NCBI RefSeq assembly: GCF_002259485.1
Contig: NZ_NPGA01000015.1
Location: forward strand, 558,001-622,000
Direction: 5' to 3'
Length of the DNA: 64,000 bases
Source: Rhodococcus sp. 14-1411-2a
GTDB lineage: Bacteria > Actinomycetota > Actinomycetes > Mycobacteriales > Mycobacteriaceae
Positions 24,532 through 33,356 of the stretch are shown in pieces. A program made the position numbers and the translations under genes. Position 1 is the first letter of the stretch, and each line of letters begins with the position of its first letter. The notes under the pieces are model-generated. The model was not told the DNA's origin. It saw nothing but the letters and a program-made list of their open reading frames with translations, and did no database searches.

Positions 24532-25210
24532 GAATCAGAAGGACGTACGCAGTCCTGAGCAGGAGGATCCAACTATTTACAAGATCAACGGCGATCGCGA
24601 CACCGCGCGTCTACCCGAGTCCGTACCCGCGCCCGACGACCTCAGCGGCACCGCAGTGTTCGATGCGACCGGCGAGGACTCCACCATGCCGTCCTGGGAC
24701 GAACTGGTTCGCGAACACGGCGACCGCGTCTACCGACTGGCCTACCGTCTGTCCGGCAACGCTCAGGACGCCGAGGACCTGACGCAGGACACCTTCATTC
24801 GCGTGTTCCGCTCCCTGTCGAACTACCAGCCGGGCACGTTCGAGGGGTGGCTGCACCGCATCACCACCAACCTCTTCCTGGACATGGTTCGCCGTCGCAG
24901 CCGCATCCGTATGGAAGCGCTTCCCGAGGATTACGACCGCGTCCCCTCCGACCGACCCAACCCCGAGCAGATCTACCACGATGCCCGCCTCGATCCCGAT
25001 CTGCAGTCCGCGCTCGACTCGCTGGCACCCGAGTTCCGCGCCGCAATCGTGCTGTGCGACATCGAAGGACTGTCCTACGAAGAGATCGGTGCGACACTGG
25101 GCGTCAAGCTCGGAACGGTTCGCAGTCGCATTCACCGTGGACGCCAGGCGCTACGCGAGTACCTTCGAGTGCACGGGAAGGTCGACTCCGGTCACGCAAG
25201 TGTCCACTAG
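24530..25210 (+). CDS. sigE: ECF RNA polymerase sigma factor SigE
   Basis: Extracytoplasmic-function sigma factor that directs transcription of envelope and oxidative stress genes. Region 2 ([20 protein letters not shown], then [17 protein letters not shown]) and region 4 ([19 protein letters not shown]) are almost identical to M. tuberculosis SigE. The longest form starts at TTG 24530 (226 residues). An AGGAGG at 24561-24566 stands 8 bases before an in-frame ATT at 24575, which would give 211 residues; the start is therefore uncertain. The anti-sigma gene rseA follows after 16 bases, then htrA and tatB. An ECF promoter lies directly upstream. Confidence 0.95.
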   Translation: MNQKDVRSPEQEDPTIYKINGDRDTARLPESVPAPDDLSGTAVFDATGEDSTMPSWDELVREHGDRVYRLAYRLSGNAQDAEDLTQDTFIRVFRSLSNYQPGTFEGWLHRITTNLFLDMVRRRSRIRMEALPEDYDRVPSDRPNPEQIYHDARLDPDLQSALDSLAPEFRAAIVLCDIEGLSYEEIGATLGVKLGTVRSRIHRGRQALREYLRVHGKVDSGHASVH

Positions 25211-25226
25211 CTACGAGGAGGGTTGG

Positions 25227-25553
25227 ATGACGCAGGCGCGCAAGCCGAAGCAATTCAGCTCCACCGAACATCTGGCCAGTGAGGCCGTCGCGGCGTACGT
25301 CGACGGCGAGTTGCGAATGCCCGCTTATCTCCGTGCAGCCGACCATCTGTCCGAATGCCCCGAGTGCGCCGCCGAGGTCGAGGCCCAGCAGCAGGCGCGC
25401 AAGGCCCTGCGCGGAGCAGGGGAGATGTCGATGCCGCATTCACTGCTCGGTCTGCTCAGCCAGATACCGTCCTGCGCGGGCGAGGATCGGCCGTCCCACA
25501 CCAAGCGAACCTTCATGTCCGCGGTAGCCGACGTCCGCCGTCGACGACGCTGA
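25227..25553 (+). CDS. rseA: Anti-sigma factor RseA
   Basis: Anti-sigma factor of 108 residues that holds SigE inactive. It has the zinc-binding anti-sigma motif HLSECPEC (HxxxCxxC) near residues 40-47, preceded by the typical EAVAAYVDGEL helix. It is shorter than the M. tuberculosis protein, which has a longer C-terminal part. No membrane helix is present, so it is a soluble regulator, probably sensing redox state or degraded on stress. The ATG at 25227 follows GAGGAGGG and lies in the sigE operon. Confidence 0.9.
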   Translation: MTQARKPKQFSSTEHLASEAVAAYVDGELRMPAYLRAADHLSECPECAAEVEAQQQARKALRGAGEMSMPHSLLGLLSQIPSCAGEDRPSHTKRTFMSAVADVRRRRR

Positions 25554-25626
25554 CGGTGCCCGACTCTTCTCACCTGCATCGAGCCGCGCCGACCGCTCGA
25601 GTGATACTGAACTCTCACACCGACGT

Positions 25627-27159
25627 ATGCGAGGGGTAACCGGACGCGTGACATCGAATTCGACCAGCACCGAGACCGCAGGCACCGATCCGGCAGATTC
25701 CGAGGCCGCAGGGACCGGTCCGGAAGGTCCTCGGTTGCCACCGCGTCCGCTGTATCGACCCTCCGTCGATCCGGTGTCGGCCTCGGTGTTCGGACGTCCC
25801 GACGACGTGGACGGTTCCTTCTCTCCTCGTAGGCCCGGCGACGAACTTCCCTCGCGCGTATCGGTGCGCCCACCCGATCCTGTCCTCGCCGAGGCCTTCG
25901 GTCGCCCGAACGATGCCCATGAATCACTGCAACGAGACCCGAACGCCGTGGACGAGAGCGACACCGCCCCGTCGGCTCCGGCCGATCCGTGGCGCGACCC
26001 CACCTCTCGGGTCTCCCTCGGCAGCGCGGCGCTCGATTCCCCGCCCCCTCCCGTTCTTCCACCGGGCACCAAACTCGGTGTGCGAGACGTGCTGTTCGGT
26101 CGGTCTGTGTCCGTCCGAGCTCTCGTCGTACTCGGTGTTCTCGCACTCGTCATCGGATTGGTAGGCGGGCTGTTCGGTCGCCTCACCGCCGAGGTGACGG
26201 GCGCGTTGACCAGCCAAAAAGTGACGCTGACCCAGTCCAGCGGCGACGACATCCCGCGCGGACAGATCAGCAACGTCGCCGACGCCGTCCTGCCGTCCGT
26301 CGTCTCGATCCAGGTGACGCTCGGCGAGACCGGCGGCACCGGCTCGGGCGTCGTCATCGACGGTGCCGGCTACATCGTGACGAACAACCACGTGATCTCC
26401 CTGGCGGCATCCGACCCGGAGAACTCGACACTCGAAGTGACCTTCTCCGACGGCACCAAGGTGCCCGCCGACATCGTCGGCCGCGACACCAAGACCGACC
26501 TCGCCGTCCTCAAGACCGATGTCGGCAACCTCACCGTCGCCGAACTCGGTCGTTCCGACGACGTTCGCGTCGGGCAGGACGTGATCGCGGTCGGCTCGCC
26601 GCTGGGATTGAACAAGACCGTCACCTCCGGCATCGTCAGCGCGCTCGATCGGCCCGTGGCGCTGTCGGGTGAAGGCACCGATACCAACGCCGTCATCGAT
26701 GCCGTGCAGACCGACGCCGCCATCAACCCCGGCAACTCCGGCGGTCCGCTCATCGACTTCGAGGGCCGCGTGATCGGCATCAACTCGGCCATCCGAAGCG
26801 AGAGCGGCGGATCGGTCGGCCTCGGCTTCGCGATCCCCGTCGACGAGGTCACCGAGGTGACGCAGAGTCTCATTCGGGACGGCGTCATGCGTCATCCCGA
26901 CTTCGGCGTCAACGCCCGATCGGTCATCAACGACACCTCCGCCGGGGCAGAAGTGGCCAACGTGCGCTCGGGCGGGCCTGCTCAGGAAGCGGGCATCGTC
27001 GAGGGAGACGTCATCACGAAGGTCGGCGACCGCACCGTGGGTAACGCCGACGAACTGGTCGTCGCCGTGCAGGCCACGACGATCGGGGAGTCGGTTCCGG
27101 TGCAACTCGTCCGGTCGGGACGGCTGGTGGACCTCTCCGTCACGCCGGTTTCGGACTGA
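25627..27159 (+). CDS. htrA: Membrane-anchored serine protease HtrA
   Basis: HtrA/DegP-type protease of 510 residues. A proline-rich cytoplasmic part of about 160 residues precedes one membrane helix (about 166-188), then a trypsin-like domain facing outside with histidine in TNNHVIS (about 255), aspartate in TDLAVLK (about 291) and serine in NPGNSGGPL (about 371), and a C-terminal PDZ domain (GVNARSVINDTSAGAEV onward). It degrades or refolds misfolded exported proteins. It follows sigE and rseA and is probably a stress-induced member of that operon. GTG at 25648 is an alternative start to ATG 25627. Confidence 0.93.
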   Translation: MRGVTGRVTSNSTSTETAGTDPADSEAAGTGPEGPRLPPRPLYRPSVDPVSASVFGRPDDVDGSFSPRRPGDELPSRVSVRPPDPVLAEAFGRPNDAHESLQRDPNAVDESDTAPSAPADPWRDPTSRVSLGSAALDSPPPPVLPPGTKLGVRDVLFGRSVSVRALVVLGVLALVIGLVGGLFGRLTAEVTGALTSQKVTLTQSSGDDIPRGQISNVADAVLPSVVSIQVTLGETGGTGSGVVIDGAGYIVTNNHVISLAASDPENSTLEVTFSDGTKVPADIVGRDTKTDLAVLKTDVGNLTVAELGRSDDVRVGQDVIAVGSPLGLNKTVTSGIVSALDRPVALSGEGTDTNAVIDAVQTDAAINPGNSGGPLIDFEGRVIGINSAIRSESGGSVGLGFAIPVDEVTEVTQSLIRDGVMRHPDFGVNARSVINDTSAGAEVANVRSGGPAQEAGIVEGDVITKVGDRTVGNADELVVAVQATTIGESVPVQLVRSGRLVDLSVTPVSD

Positions 27160-27177
27160 CGACGTAGGCTGGCAGGC

Positions 27178-27627
27178 GTGTTCGGCAACATCGGTTGGGG
27201 AGAGCTCGTCATTCTCCTCGTAGCAGCTCTCGTGATCCTCGGCCCCGATCGCCTCCCCGGCGCCATCAGCTGGGTGTCCAAGTCGATCCGGCAGGTCAAG
27301 GATTACGCCAACGGCGCGAGCCAACAGCTCAAGGACGAGCTCGGCACCGACTTCGAGGACCTTCGCAAGCCGCTTGCCGATCTCAACCAGCTCCGGGGCA
27401 TGACCCCGCGCGCGGTGATCACCAAACACCTGCTCGACGGTGACGACTCGGTCTTCAAGAACCCACTCGACGACACCTTCAAGGGCAAGCCCTTCGAGAC
27501 CAAGCCGAAGAACGTGGGCGGACCGACTCCACAGGCCGGAACCGCACGCAGTGGGGTGTCGATGAGCAAGAACGAGCCGAAACTGTCTGCAGGCGATACC
27601 CCGCCGATCGACGCCGACGCCACGTAA
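27178..27627 (+). CDS. tatB: Sec-independent translocase subunit TatB
   Basis: TatB of 149 residues, part of the twin-arginine translocon that exports folded proteins. The short N-terminal membrane helix [20 protein letters not shown] followed by GPDRLP and an amphipathic helix is diagnostic; the rest is a charged, disordered tail. The GTG at 27178, 18 bases after htrA, makes it the last gene of the sigE operon, the same order as in M. tuberculosis (Rv1221-Rv1224). A 51-base palindromic element follows before the convergent mrp gene. Confidence 0.93.
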   Translation: MFGNIGWGELVILLVAALVILGPDRLPGAISWVSKSIRQVKDYANGASQQLKDELGTDFEDLRKPLADLNQLRGMTPRAVITKHLLDGDDSVFKNPLDDTFKGKPFETKPKNVGGPTPQAGTARSGVSMSKNEPKLSAGDTPPIDADAT

Positions 27628-27666
27628 GCCTGAATCCTCGGTCGCCGCTCCCGACCACGCCCATTC

Positions 27667-27717
27667 GGATCAATGCGGGATTCAGTCACTCTGAGTGCAA
27701 CAAAGCCACATTGATCC
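27667..27717. repeat. 51-bp palindrome-ended element, family 2 copy 1
   Basis: Ends in the inverted repeats GGATCAATG and CATTGATCC, with an inner short stem CACTC-T-GAGTG. It lies between the convergent tatB and mrp genes. Read on the other strand, the element at 56327-56377 has the same length and 43 of 51 identical bases. It is likely a mobile or dispersed hairpin element, or a bidirectional terminator. Confidence 0.85.
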
Positions 27718-27761
27718 ACAGCTGGGTGGGGGCCGTGAGCCAGGCCGGCTGCCACGCGTGT

Positions 27762-28898
27762 CTAGAGCTTGCGCGCCGAGTCGATTCCGAGTGACATGCC
27801 GACCAGTCCGCGTTCACGGACTGCCAATTTCGCTGCCACGGCTTCGAGTGCTTGTGCTGCAGGCGATTCCGGGTTGCTCAGTACGATCGGAGTGCCGGCG
27901 TCTCCGCCTTCTCGGACGGCGGTGTCGAGGGGGATCTGACCCAGCAGAGGCACGCTGGCACCCACTGCCTTGGTCAGTCTGTCGGATACGTCCTGTCCGC
28001 CACCGGATCCGAAGATGTCCATCCGGGTACCGTCGGGCAGTTCGAGCCACGACATGTTCTCCACGACGCCTGCCACGCGCTGACGCGTCTGCAATGCAAT
28101 TGCGCCCGCTCGTTCGGCCACCTCGGCCGCGGCCTGCTGCGGGGTCGTGACGACGAGGATCTCGGCACTCGGAATGAGTTGGGCGACAGAGATCGCCACG
28201 TCACCGGTGCCGGGCGGGAGATCGAGCAGCAGTACGTCCAGATCGCCCCAGAAGACATCGGCGAGGAACTGCTGCAGTGCGCGGTGCAGCATCGGCCCGC
28301 GCCAGACGACGGGGGTGTTGCCCTGGGTGAACTGCGCGATCGAGATGAACTTCACTCCGTGCGCCTGCGGCGGCATGATCATCTTCTCGACCTGCGTCGG
28401 CCGCGCGTCGTTTCCGAGCATCCGGGGCACGGAGTGACCGTAGATGTCGGCGTCGAGCACGCCGACCGACAGCCCACGGGCGGTCAGTGACGCGGCGAGA
28501 TTGACCGTCACGCTGGACTTGCCCACGCCGCCCTTGCCCGACGCCACCGCGTACACGCGCGTCAGGGATCCGGGTTGCGCGAAGGGAATGATCGGCTCCG
28601 CGGAATCGCCGCGCAGAGATTTGCGGAGCTCGGTGCGCTGCTCGTCGTTCATGACGTCGAGTTCGACCGTCACGGTGCCCACGCCGGCGACGTCGGCGAC
28701 GGCGTTCTTCACGCGATCGCTGATTTCGGTCTTCATCGGGCAGCCGGAAGTGGTCAGATAGATGCCGACGCCGACCGCGCCGTCGTCGGAGATGTCGATG
28801 CTCTTGACCATCCCGAGGTCGGTGATGGGTTTGCGGATCTCGGGGTCGATCACCTTCGTGAGTGCGGTCCGAACGTCGGATTCGGTCAGTACAGCCAT
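27762..28898 (-). CDS. mrp: Mrp/ApbC-family P-loop iron-sulfur carrier protein
   Basis: Protein of 378 residues that should carry and transfer iron-sulfur clusters. The N-terminal 90 residues are a DUF59/MIP18-type domain (VIDPEIRKPITDLGMV); then comes the deviant Walker A ASGKGGVGKSSVTVNLA and DLPPGTGDVAISV. The C-terminal CxxC that binds the bridging cluster in E. coli-type Mrp is absent: the position reads NMSWLELPDGTRMDIFG, as in mycobacterial homologues. Cluster binding may therefore differ, or the role may be mainly ATPase/adaptor. Gene order matches Rv1229c. Confidence 0.88.
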   Translation of the reverse strand: MAVLTESDVRTALTKVIDPEIRKPITDLGMVKSIDISDDGAVGVGIYLTTSGCPMKTEISDRVKNAVADVAGVGTVTVELDVMNDEQRTELRKSLRGDSAEPIIPFAQPGSLTRVYAVASGKGGVGKSSVTVNLAASLTARGLSVGVLDADIYGHSVPRMLGNDARPTQVEKMIMPPQAHGVKFISIAQFTQGNTPVVWRGPMLHRALQQFLADVFWGDLDVLLLDLPPGTGDVAISVAQLIPSAEILVVTTPQQAAAEVAERAGAIALQTRQRVAGVVENMSWLELPDGTRMDIFGSGGGQDVSDRLTKAVGASVPLLGQIPLDTAVREGGDAGTPIVLSNPESPAAQALEAVAAKLAVRERGLVGMSLGIDSARKL

Positions 28899-28959
28899 TG
28901 CCTCATGCTAGGCGGTGGGTTGTGCGCCGATGGACAGCAGGGCAGGCGCGGGCGCGATG

Positions 28960-29832
28960 TCAGTGAATGCGGGGCAGCTGGTCCGAGGACGGGACGATGC
29001 CGGTGGCGTAGCCGGCCGACCATGCGAGCACGTTCGCCACATAGGCCATCGAATTGTTGTAGCGCAGGATCGCTTTGGTGGTCGATCCCAGATCGCGCAT
29101 GTCGGTGCCGTTGTCGCACAGGTACATGCCGGTGGCCAGGGCTGCGTCGAACAGGTTCTGGGGGTCGGAGACTCCGTCGCCGTTGCCGTCGGCGTGATAG
29201 AGGTTCCACGTCGAGGGCAGGAACTGCATGGGTCCCACTGCGCGGTCGTATTCGGCATCGCCGTCGAGCGCCCCGCCGTCGGTGTCACGAATCACCTGGT
29301 TGCCGGCCAGTGTGCCGTTCAGCCGGGGGCCGAGGATGGGTTCGTGCAGTTCGCCCGAGTCGTCGACCTTGCCGTTGTTGGCATGGGTGGATTCGACGCG
29401 GCCGATGCCGGCGATGACGGTCCAGCCGATGCCGCAGCCGGGTTGCTGCTGGGCCAGGATCCGCTCGGCGTTCTTGTACGCCGAGACGTTGACGACCGGG
29501 ATGGCGATGGGGCTGACGGCGAGGTTGGTGGGCAGCTCGGGTGTGGGCGGGATCTCGGGAATCGGCGCGGGTGCGGGGACCGCGGCGGGCACCGGCTGCT
29601 CGGCCTGAGCCACCGGCTGCGCCTGCTGGTCCTGGGCGATCGGCTGCGGAGTCTCCACCACGGAGTTCGATTCCTGGGCGGCCGTGGTGGTCTTGGCCGA
29701 GACGAACGGAATGTATTCCGTGGCTCCGGCGCTGGTGGCGGCGGTGACGAGTCCTGCGGGGACGAGACCTGCCAGAGCAATCACCGAGTTCCGTCGAACC
29801 TTGGAAGTCGATGCTTTTCTGTGACGACCCAC
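28960..29832 (-). CDS. Secreted lytic transglycosylase-like protein
   Basis: Exported muralytic enzyme of 290 residues. An N-terminal signal region (about 36 residues, ending near SAGATEY) is followed by a proline- and alanine-rich linker to about residue 100 and a MltB/SLT-type domain: the catalytic glutamate is in GIGRVESTHAN, followed by YDRAVGPMQFLPSTW and ILRYNNSMAYVANVL, typical of actinobacterial transglycosylases that cut peptidoglycan glycan strands. It corresponds to Rv1230c. A direct repeat resembling an MtrA site lies about 90 bases upstream of the GTG/ATG start region at 29832. Confidence 0.88.
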   Translation of the reverse strand: MGRHRKASTSKVRRNSVIALAGLVPAGLVTAATSAGATEYIPFVSAKTTTAAQESNSVVETPQPIAQDQQAQPVAQAEQPVPAAVPAPAPIPEIPPTPELPTNLAVSPIAIPVVNVSAYKNAERILAQQQPGCGIGWTVIAGIGRVESTHANNGKVDDSGELHEPILGPRLNGTLAGNQVIRDTDGGALDGDAEYDRAVGPMQFLPSTWNLYHADGNGDGVSDPQNLFDAALATGMYLCDNGTDMRDLGSTTKAILRYNNSMAYVANVLAWSAGYATGIVPSSDQLPRIH

Positions 29833-29919
29833 GCGTGCTGTACCTCCTGATTTCCCCGGATGACAACCGGGGCCCGACCTGATGACCGGGATCGAGGGTA
29901 CCTGATTCGAGACTGTTCC

Positions 29920-29935
29920 GTTATCGGGCCGTTAC
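29920..29935 (-). promoter_or_regulatory. Putative MtrA-type direct repeat
   Basis: On the minus strand the sequence reads GTAAC-N6-ATAAC, which matches the direct-repeat pattern RTAAC spaced by six bases reported for the response regulator MtrA in corynebacteria and streptomycetes. It lies upstream of a cell-wall lytic enzyme, a typical MtrA target class. The assignment is inferred. Confidence 0.5.
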
Positions 29936-29946
29936 AGAGCGAGCCG

Positions 29947-30510
29947 CTACGTATCGAGGTCCGAGACCTCCGGGGTGCCCGCGTCGTCCTGCACCCTGGC
30001 GGCGGCCTTCTTCCGTGCTTTCTTCGGAGCCGCTGTGGGCTGGCCCGTCGCCTGCTCGAGGAGCGCCTTGATCTCGTCGAGTTCGCGGCGCAGGTAGTCG
30101 CGGGTGGCGACCTCGCCGACCGCGATCCGCAGCGATGCCAACTCGCGAGCGAGGAACTCGGTGTCGGCTTTCGTCTGTTGTGCGCGAGAACGGTCCTCCT
30201 CGAGCGAGACGCGGTCTCGGTCGTCCTGCCGATTCTGGGCCAGCAGAATCAGCGGAGCCGCGTACGCGGCCTGGGTCGAGAACGCGAGGTTGAGCAGGAT
30301 GAAGGGATACGGGTCCCACCGAAGGTTGACCGCCACGACGTTGAGGAAGATCCAGACGATCACGATGCCCGTCTGGATCGCCAGGTAGCGGCCGGTACCG
30401 AGGAACCTCGCGGCCTTCTCGCCCGACCTGCCGAGGTCGAAATCGACGTTGACGTTGAACATCCGCGATCCGCGCGGAGTGTCCATTCTCTGGCGTGCTG
30501 TTTCTTTCAC
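29947..30510 (-). CDS. DUF1003 membrane protein
   Basis: Protein of 187 residues with two membrane helices (about 44-62 and 70-90) of the DUF1003 type: FLGTGRYLAIQTGIVIVWIFLN and DPYPFILLNLAFSTQAAYAAPLIL. A charged coiled segment (EEDRSRAQQTKADTEFLAREL) and a lysine/alanine-rich tail follow. The function is unknown; family members often sit near CorA or MgtE proteins. The GTG at 30510 overlaps the stop of the MgtE-like gene upstream (GTGA), so the two are coupled. The ATG eight codons in is an alternative start. Confidence 0.85.
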   Translation of the reverse strand: MKETARQRMDTPRGSRMFNVNVDFDLGRSGEKAARFLGTGRYLAIQTGIVIVWIFLNVVAVNLRWDPYPFILLNLAFSTQAAYAAPLILLAQNRQDDRDRVSLEEDRSRAQQTKADTEFLARELASLRIAVGEVATRDYLRRELDEIKALLEQATGQPTAAPKKARKKAAARVQDDAGTPEVSDLDT

Positions 30511-31781
30511 TGTCCGGCCACTTCCTGATCTCGCCAGTCCTCGGGCAGCAGGTGATCGAGGACGTCGTCCACGGTCACGGCCCCGACCAGGTGGTCCTCG
30601 TCGTCGACCACCGGGCCGCAGACGAGGTTGTACGTCGCGAAGTATCGCGTGACGGCGGTGAGGCTGTCCTCGGGCGACAAGCGCGGCAGGGCGCTGTCCA
30701 CCACGCCGCCGACCAGACTCGCCGGGGGTTCTCGAAGTAACTGCTGCAGATGTACGCAGCCGAGGTACGGCCCGGTGGGAGTGGCGGTGGGCGGCCGCAC
30801 CACGAACACCAGTGAGGCGAGCGCGGGCGTCAGGTCGGGGTTGCGTACCCGGGCGAGCGCCTCGGCCACCGTCGTCGATGCGGTGAGTACGACGGGCTCG
30901 GGGGTCATCAGACCACCGGCGGTGTCGGGGGAGTGCTCGAGCAGCCGTCGGACGGGTGCGGAGTCCTCCGGATCCATCAGTCGCAGAAGCGATTCCGCTT
31001 CGGTCTCGGGCAGCTCTCCGAGGAGGTCGGCGGCGTCGTCGGGGTCCATGGCCTCGAGCACGTCGGCACCGCGGTCGACGCCGAGGTAGTGCATCAGCTC
31101 CACCTGATCGTCGTCGGGCAGTTCCTGGACGACGTCGGCGAGCCGTTCGTCGTCGAGGGCCCGCGCCACTTCCATGCGTCGTTTGACGGGAAGCTCGCGC
31201 ATCGCGTTGGCGACGTCGGCCGCTCGCAGGTCCTCGAACTGCATGAGCAGCTGTGCCACACCCTGATCGGGCATCGACAGTTCGTTCTGCGTGAGTCCCT
31301 GCACGTGCAGCCAGTCCACGACATGGATGGCACCGCGGCGCGCCAGGCGCTGACGTTGTTTGCGTACGGCTACTCGCGCGACGACCCAGTCCCGCGTTCG
31401 GGTGAGCTCGATACCCAGATCGACGACGATGGAATCGGCGTCGTGCAGCTCGTCGAGTTCGGGGTCGTCGACGCGCACCTTGGAGTCGAGGATCTGGGCG
31501 AACACCAGGATCTCGTTCGCGCGCTGGGTGAATCGCCGCAGACTGACGTTGCCGGTGGTGAGTTGAACCGAGTTGGGCTCGATACTGGTGACTCTGAGCA
31601 TCGGTACGAAAATTCTTCGGCGCGTTGCCAATTCGACCACGAGGCCGAGGACTCTGGGTTGCGCTCTGCCGACCCGCATCGAGATGACCACGTCGCGAAC
31701 TCGGCCGATGGATTCGCCGTCGGGGCCCAGGACGCCCAGGCCGGCGAGCCTGGCCGCGAATACCTTGCTCAGTGCTGCCAT
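30507..31781 (-). CDS. MgtE N-domain/CBS protein with PRC-barrel, no channel domain
   Basis: Soluble protein of 424 residues. Residues about 8-75 look like a PRC-barrel, residues about 190-290 are the MgtE intracellular N domain (RALDDERLADVVQELPDDDQ repeats), and residues about 295-420 hold two CBS motifs ending VGAVTVDDVLDHLLP. The membrane channel domain of real MgtE magnesium transporters is absent, so it cannot transport by itself and more likely senses Mg or nucleotide. It is translationally coupled to the membrane protein DUF1003 downstream, a plausible partner. It corresponds to Rv1232c. Confidence 0.85.
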   Translation of the reverse strand: MAALSKVFAARLAGLGVLGPDGESIGRVRDVVISMRVGRAQPRVLGLVVELATRRRIFVPMLRVTSIEPNSVQLTTGNVSLRRFTQRANEILVFAQILDSKVRVDDPELDELHDADSIVVDLGIELTRTRDWVVARVAVRKQRQRLARRGAIHVVDWLHVQGLTQNELSMPDQGVAQLLMQFEDLRAADVANAMRELPVKRRMEVARALDDERLADVVQELPDDDQVELMHYLGVDRGADVLEAMDPDDAADLLGELPETEAESLLRLMDPEDSAPVRRLLEHSPDTAGGLMTPEPVVLTASTTVAEALARVRNPDLTPALASLVFVVRPPTATPTGPYLGCVHLQQLLREPPASLVGGVVDSALPRLSPEDSLTAVTRYFATYNLVCGPVVDDEDHLVGAVTVDDVLDHLLPEDWRDQEVAGQ

Positions 31782-31840
31782 GATGGCAAGGTTAGAGGTT
31801 GGGCGATACAGACGATGAATCAGACAGGGGTTGTGCTGCG

Positions 31841-32797
31841 GTGAATGCGTCGGGCCTACGGAGATCGGTGCTGGCCGTTCCGGGCAGTTCGGACAAGATG
31901 ATCGCCAAGGCCAAGGGACTGCCTGCCGACGCGATCTTCCTCGATCTCGAAGACGCCGTCGCGCCCATCGCGAAAGTCGAGGCCCGCGCGCGCATCGTCG
32001 ATGCTCTGAACTCCGATGGCTGGGGCGATCAGATCAAGGTGGTGCGCGTCAACGACTGGACGACGCAGTGGACGTACGGGGACGTCATCGACGTCGTGTC
32101 CGGTGCCGGACGCAATCTCGACGCCATCCTGCTGCCGAAGGTGGAGTGCGCCGCGCACGTGCAGGCGTTGGATCTGCTGCTCACCCAGCTCGAGAAAGAG
32201 CACGGACTCGACGTCGGTGCGATCGGGATCGAGCCGCAGATCGAGAGCGCCCGCAGTCTGCGCAACATCGACGAGATCGCGACCGCGAGCCCGCGGGTGC
32301 AAACCCTGGTGTTCGGTCCCGCAGACCTGATGGCCAGCGTCAACATGCGCACCCTGGTCGTCGGCGAGCAGCCGGTCGGTTACGACACGGGCGACGCCTA
32401 CCACCACATTCTGATGACCATCCTGCTCGCTGCCCGAACACACGGTCTGCAGGCGATCGACGGTCCGTATCTTCAGATACGCGATCTCGACGCCTTTCGC
32501 CGGGCGGCGGGCCGGACGGCAGGCCTCGGTTTCGACGGCAAGTGGGTGCTGCATCCGACGCAGATCGAGGCCGCCAACGAGATCTTCGCGCCGCGTCAGG
32601 CCGACTACGACAAGGCCGAGATGATTCTCGACGCGTACGAGTTCCACACCTCCGCGGCGGGCGGCGGTCGCGGCGCAGTGATGTTGGGCGACGAGATGAT
32701 CGACGAGGCGAGCCGCAAGATGGCGCTCGTCGTCTCGGCGAAGGGACGTGCGGCGGGAATGACACGGACGACCGCCTTCGTGCCGCCCGCGCCCTGA
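31841..32797 (+). CDS. HpcH/HpaI aldolase/citrate lyase family protein (CitE-like)
   Basis: TIM-barrel lyase of 318 residues related to CitE, malyl-CoA lyase and similar C-C lyases. The N-terminal RRSVLAVPGSSDKM is the CoA-binding start of the family, FLDLEDAVAP holds acidic metal ligands, and EPQIESA and GPADLMASV the second metal glutamate and the substrate region. The GTG at 31841 matches the family N-terminus; a GTG at 31799 would add 14 unlikely residues. No citF/citD partners are near, so it probably works alone on an acyl-CoA such as malyl-CoA. The substrate is not assigned. Confidence 0.85.
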   Translation: MNASGLRRSVLAVPGSSDKMIAKAKGLPADAIFLDLEDAVAPIAKVEARARIVDALNSDGWGDQIKVVRVNDWTTQWTYGDVIDVVSGAGRNLDAILLPKVECAAHVQALDLLLTQLEKEHGLDVGAIGIEPQIESARSLRNIDEIATASPRVQTLVFGPADLMASVNMRTLVVGEQPVGYDTGDAYHHILMTILLAARTHGLQAIDGPYLQIRDLDAFRRAAGRTAGLGFDGKWVLHPTQIEAANEIFAPRQADYDKAEMILDAYEFHTSAAGGGRGAVMLGDEMIDEASRKMALVVSAKGRAAGMTRTTAFVPPAP

Positions 32798-32867
32798 CCG
32801 ACCGTCAACCTGCTGTGAACCGCTACAACGGGTGTGCCGAGTGTCCGTTTCGGGGCACAATGGAGCC

Positions 32868-33356
32868 ATGACCAATCCCCTCTCGCAGCCCGGTCGCCCA
32901 GGGCAGGGTCTGCCGACTCCGCCCTCCGGCTGGCCTATCGGTTCCTACCCCACCTACGCCGAGGCGCAGCGCGCCGTCGACTACCTCTCCGACGAAGAGT
33001 TCTCGGTGCAGGACGTGACGATCGTCGGTGTCGACCTGATGCAGGTCGAGCGCGTGCTCGGCCGCCTCACCTGGCCCAAAGTCATTGGTGGAGGCATTGT
33101 TTCGGGTGCCTGGCTGGGAGTCTTCCTCGGCCTGGTCCTCGGCATCTTCAGTGAGAACATCTTCGGAGCGCTGCTCATCGGCGTCGGCGGTGGCATCATC
33201 TTCGGGTTGATCTCGGCGTCCATTCCGTACGCGGCCACCAAGGGACAGCGAGATTTCGCGTCGAGCATGCAGTTGGTCGCGGGCCGATACGACGTCATCT
33301 GCGAGCCGCGAACCGCGGAGAAAGCACGCGACCTGCTCGCCAAACTGTCGATCTGA
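32868..33356 (+). CDS. General stress protein 17M-like membrane protein
   Basis: Protein of 162 residues. The N-terminal soluble part has GSYPTYAEAQRAVDYLSD and VTIVGVDLMQVERVLGRLTW, a stress-protein motif of the YflT/17M family; two glycine-rich membrane helices follow (about residues 75-96 and 99-120), then a short end MQLVAGRYDVICEP. The function is unknown. The ATG at 32868 follows AATGGAGCC. A weak hairpin (CCTGGT/ACCAGG at 33362-33378) follows the stop. Confidence 0.8.
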   Translation: MTNPLSQPGRPGQGLPTPPSGWPIGSYPTYAEAQRAVDYLSDEEFSVQDVTIVGVDLMQVERVLGRLTWPKVIGGGIVSGAWLGVFLGLVLGIFSENIFGALLIGVGGGIIFGLISASIPYAATKGQRDFASSMQLVAGRYDVICEPRTAEKARDLLAKLSI

